A DNA stretch of 64,000 nt from Neoconidiobolus thromboides FSU 785. Taxonomy: Eukaryota; Entomophthoromycota; Entomophthoromycetes; Entomophthorales; Neoconidiobolaceae. A program made the translations under genes and the position numbers. This document shows, piece after piece, positions 59,901 to 64,000 of this stretch. The DNA lies in assembly GCA_025603075.1 (NCBI GenBank), contig MU626325.1:1-64000 (forward strand), in the 5' to 3' direction. The first letter of the stretch is position 1. Every line of letters begins with the position of its first letter. The notes under the pieces were generated by a model. The model was given only the letters and a program-made list of their open reading frames with translations, was not told the origin of the DNA and did no database searches.

Positions 59901-61119
59901 AACTTCTTTTTCGATATATGTGATTCTTTTTTGAGCAGCAAAGTTAATTGTTGACATTAAATTGCACTAATAATAAATTAACAACTTATTATTTCATACC
60001 TATAATAAATTTTACTTGCAAACTATCTTTAATTAAAGCAATATGATATTTCTTATATTCTTCAAAAGAATTCTAAGTATAATAAAATTAAGTAAATCAT
60101 ATTATTATTATGTTAGCTACACTTACAAATTTCAGTGGTATATAATTTAATTTACAATTAAATGAGTATTTAACATCCGTTGCAAAAAACAACTCATCGA
60201 CAGAAAAACCCTCCTCTTGTTTCTTTTGAATTAAATTTTGATCTCCCTTTTTATTAACAGTATTACTATAACTCACTACATTCGAGTTATTATATATACG
60301 ATTCAACCCCATACTATTACTTCTATTACTATTTAAATCAGTCCTATAAGATGGTATAGGTGGTTTTATAGGTTTTGGTTTAAATAGTTCCTAAAAATTA
60401 ATTTAATTAAAGCTTTATTTTTAAAGAAATTAAAAATTCTCACGTTTTCATTTTGCATTTGATTAAAATTCATACTATTATTTCTACTTATATCTAAATC
60501 AGGTCTATATGGAGAAATAAATGGTTTAATTGGTTTTGGTTTAAATAGTTCCTAAATAAAAATTAATCAATCCACTTCCAATACCAAAAAAAGCCAAAGA
60601 AATCTTTACATCTTCTGATTCCATTTTTTGTACTTCCATCCTCTTACCCACTTTAACTTTATCTTGTTTCACTTCTTTTTCATCTCCTTCAACTATTTTT
60701 TTGTCACCCGCCTTTTCTTTTTTTATTTCAATATCATCCATTTCTTCTTCAACTTGTACTAAATAACCATTGAATTCCAATTCTGTACCATATTCGACAT
60801 CTTCCACACGAGTGAATATACTAAACTAAGTTAAATAATATTTTTATATTTGTGATATTGTTACTTACCGATCAATTTTATTTTTGTTTTCGTCAAATAA
60901 AGTAATCTATTATTAAACAGCCAAACTCAATTTTTAAATTAATATAAAAACCTGAAGAAATTTACTTTTTTCCCTAGAATATCAGTGACTATATGACCTT
61001 TTAAAAGATTGATTAATCTTTAACAGAATCAATAAGTCTAATTCCATAATCTTACCTTCTTTCCATTTCTTTGCTTTTTTCAATTTTTGATGTGTATATA
61101 ATGCGTTAAACCGTTTCAT
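56962..61119 (-). CDS. ZGRF1/Mte1/Dbl2-like protein with SF1 (DNA2/NAM7-type) helicase
   Basis: Model of 15 exons, 1107 aa: 61056-61119, 60966-60997, 60869-60906, 60610-60820, 60444-60551, 60127-60390, 60016-60072, 59845-59966, 59640-59780, 59580-59590, 59412-59509, 59237-59354, 57985-59132, 57504-57927, 56962-57449. All junctions keep frame. N-terminal DUF2439-like domain: LYTHQKLKKAKKWKEGHIV, TLFDENKNKIDR. Middle: DDLWIISLNNSFLYNETLMF. Helicase: Walker A in HGVFGSGKSYLLG, MTNTAVDNILLNLL, DEAD-like box FMDEVSQLTEGLSLLP, VGDPLQLPPTL, SQYRCHPIIAQLSN, STVDAFQGAEKSIIILS and RINVALSRAKYHLFIIGN. ZGRF1 dissolves D-loops with Rad51 in homologous recombination; Mte1 and Dbl2 are partners of FANCM-type helicases. 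No GRF zinc finger was seen. Exons 5 and 6 both begin ELFKPKPIKP, an internal exon duplication. Exon 10 is 11 nt. The C-terminus is a long acidic Asn-rich tail. Confidence 0.85.
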
Positions 61120-61454
61120 TTTAAAAAGATAAATACTTTTTTGAAAAATTGGAAAAAAAGTATTGCAAATAAAGATTGCAATAATTATTGCAAAAGTTCA
61201 ATTATAAAATTGATTCTAAAAATAGTAAATTAGTGTGGAATCGATGATAGAATAGATTTTTATAAAATGTAATAAACGCTATTAGTAACCAAGTAAGGAT
61301 AATGTAATAGATATATAGTTACTATTGAATAATAGCATTGTGAAATTTACCATGTAATTCAAACTAAAGCTTATGTTAGTTTAAAATGCATTATCATTGT
61401 TAGTTTAAATACCAAAAAACAATCAGTTCAATTTTCAATCAAAATTTATTAACA
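61120..61454. other. Divergent promoter region
   Basis: 335 bp between the helicase gene (minus) and the coiled-coil gene (plus). AT-rich, with no clear TATA motif. Confidence 0.4.
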
Positions 61455-63708
61455 ATGTATAACGATAAAACCTCCAAATTTAATTTCAAATTTATTCAAA
61501 ATAAAAGAAATAATGAAGAAGATAATCATTTCAATCGAACCAAAAGTTATGAGCCTATAAATCTTGAATCCTCTGAATCTAATTTCAATAATAATAATTT
61601 AAATTTTAACCAAATACCAATGCCATTTTCAACTCCAAAAGCAAATCTTATTAAAGCAGATATCAACTTATTACATAAAAATAAAAAAGGAAAAGTGATT
61701 TATATTAAATTTAATAATATATAAATTATAATCTTTGTTTAGGCTGAAGCTAGTTTTCCTAAATTAGATAACTTAAGAGAAAAGATTGTTTCTGATATGC
61801 ATACCGAAATTATAACTAATAGTGAAACTATAAAAATAGAACCACCTGCAAAAGACAACGCAACCAAAGATCCTAAAGTTCAGTTACTTAATGTATTAAA
61901 TCATATGGAAAATATGGTATTTGGTTTTATTATAAAGTATTATATAATTTATTTTCAGGCACAAGAATTAAAGACAACCAAATTATTACTATTTGAGAAA
62001 GCTAATTTAAATGAAGAATATAAAAAAGAAAAAGAGAATGGAAATAGAATGGAAACTAAACTGTTATTTAATTTAATTTTAATTATTTATATTAATCATT
62101 AATTATTAGTCAAGAAAAACTGGATATTTTTTCCAATAGAATTAATGTAATTTATACTGATTAATAACAATAAAACTAATTTAATTATAGGAATATATTG
62201 GTTCACTTTCATTAAGTATGAATGAAATTAAAGAAATTCTTTTTGAAAAAATAAATACAAATTTACAAGGTAAATATAAAAATAGGTATAATTTAGATTA
62301 ATTATATATTTATATAGATATTCAATCAAACAATAATATTATTAATGAAATTATTCAAAAAAGTAAAAGTTCAAACCATTAACTCGAATAGTAAAATAAT
62401 ATTATAGTTGAATCAAACTTTGAAAAAAATTCCAAGCAATTAACGCTACTTAATGAAGAAATAAAAGATATTACTGATAAGCAATCAATATCATCGATAA
62501 AAGATAAAATAGTTGAAGACAATAAATTTGTTAGAGAGCTTATTAATAATGGTTATTTTATTTATCTTATCCTAAATAGCAAACTTAAACCTATTTCTAT
62601 AGAATCAAAAAAGATAGAAGATACTCTCAATTCAGGATTAAATACTGTTGAAAATAAAATAAAAGAAGACGAAAATTTTAAAATTAAAGTTACATCTTTT
62701 ATTACAAAGATTGAAGAAGAACTTTTAAAGGAGTATAAAATAATAATAATAATAATTTTTACTAATCTGATCCTAGTAGAAATCAAATGTCAGATAAAAT
62801 TTTAAGTTTAAACGAAAAGGAAGTGAAATGGAAAGAGCAATATATAAAGTAAGTTAATATTACTATAGTTATAATATTAACTTATATTAGACTTACGTCT
62901 CAAAATCAAAAACTACAAAATAGTATTAAGAAAACAGAAGATGATTATCAGAATTCATTGAAAAAGAACTATGAGCTTGAGAAATAGTATTGATTTATAA
63001 TAATCTATCATTTGATTAATTATTATATAGTATAGCGAGTATTAAAGAAAATAGTGAAAAGAAAATTAAAGAGATTGAGTAATTATATTAATGATTTAAT
63101 ATTTTATTAAGATTATTTTAGGAAAGAGTTAAAAGAAAAGAATCGAAATGAAGCTTATTTTTTAGTAAAATTGACATAAATTATATAAATAATTTAATTT
63201 AAAAATAGATTGAACTATCAAATTTATTATCAGAAAAATCCATTAATTTTGAACACTTATTAAAAAATGTATAAAAAAGCAACTAAATGAAACTAATATA
63301 TTTTATTATAGGAGAATATGGATCTTGCTAGAAAATCGCTGATATCAGATGTCATCACAAAGTATAAACAAGATCAGAAAGAAGAGAAGGAAAAGGAAAA
63401 GGAAAAGGAAAAAGAGGTGATATTGACTTCAAATAAAAGGTATATTTTTTATTGAGTTTAACTATTACTAATAAATTAGTGAAAGTAAGGATGAAAGTGT
63501 ATTTGATAATCCAAATATTGTAAATTATATTATTGGGTATTCGTATGTATTAATTAGTTTAGGAAATAAGGGAATTCCCAGACCAAGAAAACATAGATAA
63601 AGATGAGAAGAATTTAAAGGTAGATGAATAAAATAATGATCTATTTAATAATAAGCATTTTTTTAGAAATCAACGTCAAAAAATCGACGAGGAAGGAAGC
63701 GAAATTAA
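61455..63708 (+). CDS. 17-exon coiled-coil protein, family unknown
   Basis: Model, 512 aa: 61455-61694, 61743-61916, 61959-62062, 62110-62146, 62191-62269, 62318-62362, 62408-62551, 62603-62732, 62777-62848, 62891-62986, 63031-63078, 63122-63164, 63209-63268, 63312-63439, 63480-63519, 63563-63619, 63667-63708. Frame holds at all 16 junctions and stops occur in most introns. The first 80 residues are Asn/Ser-rich and include IPMPFSTPK. From about residue 90 nearly everything is heptad-type coiled coil rich in Lys, Glu and Asn (KVKWKEQYIKLTSQNQKLQ-like segments, EKEKEKEKEKE run). The C-terminus is basic (KSTSKNRRGRKRN), possibly a nuclear signal or DNA contact. A spindle, kinetochore or meiotic role would fit the shape but nothing diagnostic was found. 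Donors of exons 1 (GTGATT) and 3 (GTTATT) are weak. Confidence 0.6.
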
Positions 63709-63890
63709 TGTATTAACTTTTGAACCTTTTTCAATTATAATAATCATCCAGCTTATTTAATAGAATAAAACCTATATTAGCTTTAATAAAACACATTTAA
63801 TATAATCCTTTATTAACAAAACGTCCAATTGTTATCCTTAACATTAATTAATATACTTATAAAGTTTTATCTCAATTAATGGTTATAAAA
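63709..63890. other. Convergent spacer
   Basis: Short 3'-to-3' spacer between the coiled-coil gene and a minus-strand gene that runs off the window. Confidence 0.4.
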
Positions 63891-64000
63891 TCAAGGATAA
63901 CATAACGTAGCATCTTTAGCTCCACCACAAGAACCTGATTTAAAAAAACAAGTCCATCCTGAACCTGATTTGGACCAGCATTCTGGTGCTCGTGATAATG
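63891..64000 (-). CDS. C-terminal end of a Cys-rich, probably secreted protein (partial)
   Basis: One minus-strand frame is open from the window edge to TGA at 63891-63893. The 36 visible residues are rich in Cys, Gly, Ser and Trp (APECWSKSGSGWTCF, then FKSGSCGG and ATLCYP at the end). The spacing suggests a disulfide-bonded extracellular module. Too little is present to assign a family; a chitin- or cellulose-binding type module is only a possibility. Confidence 0.4.
   Translation of the reverse strand, partial: LSRAPECWSKSGSGWTCFFKSGSCGGAKDATLCYP

Noticed and set aside
1-64000. CRISPR arrays, bacterial operons, prophage or viral genes
   Set aside because: No regularly spaced direct repeats, no ribosome-binding sites. 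Genes have spliceosomal introns and eukaryotic identity throughout. No viral gene recognised.

Overview
The window is a very AT-rich, intron-dense eukaryotic segment. It reads best as an early-diverging (non-Dikarya) fungus. Fungal signs are a CBM19 chitin-binding C-terminus, a GPI-anchored periplasmic-binding-like protein, a Tda3-like oxidoreductase and a DysF/Spo73-like protein. Introns are mostly 46-60 nt with GTAAGN donors and TACTAAY-like branch sites. Mitochondrial 5-aminolevulinate synthase and the branched-chain dehydrogenase E2 argue for a respiring mitochondrion. A Cep135/Bld10-like protein and an apparent AT-AC (U12-type) intron hint at a lineage that keeps centriole genes and the minor spliceosome. 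Species is not assignable from sequence alone.

Layout. 1-9.4 kb: end of a CBM19 protein, a secreted GPI-anchored binding-protein-like gene, ALAS with three heme-regulatory CP motifs, tRNA-Thr(CGU), and an Sds3-like Sin3/HDAC subunit. 9.6-18.1 kb: a small acidic protein, a divergent calmodulin-like gene beside canonical calmodulin (both with a first coding exon that is only ATG), a tail-anchored coiled-coil protein, exosome subunit Rrp46 and ribosomal protein L24. 20.2-21.4 kb: DysF-domain protein. 22.5-25 kb: repeat island (MITEs, LTR-like elements, an assembly gap). 25.7-31.7 kb: Cep135-like protein, BCKDH E2, FAD oxidoreductase. 31.9-36.1 kb: second repeat island. 36.2-47.3 kb: Tango6/Rtp1-like HEAT protein, hexapeptide acetyltransferase, a structured-RNA candidate, and a DEDH Argonaute. 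49-57 kb: third repeat island, enclosing an M14 carboxypeptidase, Ubc13 and an unknown gene. 57-64 kb: a ZGRF1/Mte1/Dbl2-like helicase, a 17-exon coiled-coil protein and the 3' end of a Cys-rich protein.

Most genes are unrelated housekeeping functions. The two calmodulin-type genes look like a tandem duplication. Ubc13 and the ZGRF1-like helicase both belong to DNA-damage/recombination pathways and lie about 2.7 kb apart, but no operon-like logic applies. The non-coding space is dominated by one family of about 100-bp TA-flanked hairpin MITEs (about 20 copies or relics) and a family of 420-470 bp TG...CA elements with 4-bp target duplications that look like solo LTRs. All splice models below were built by hand from splice signals, reading frame and family similarity; none is backed by transcripts.
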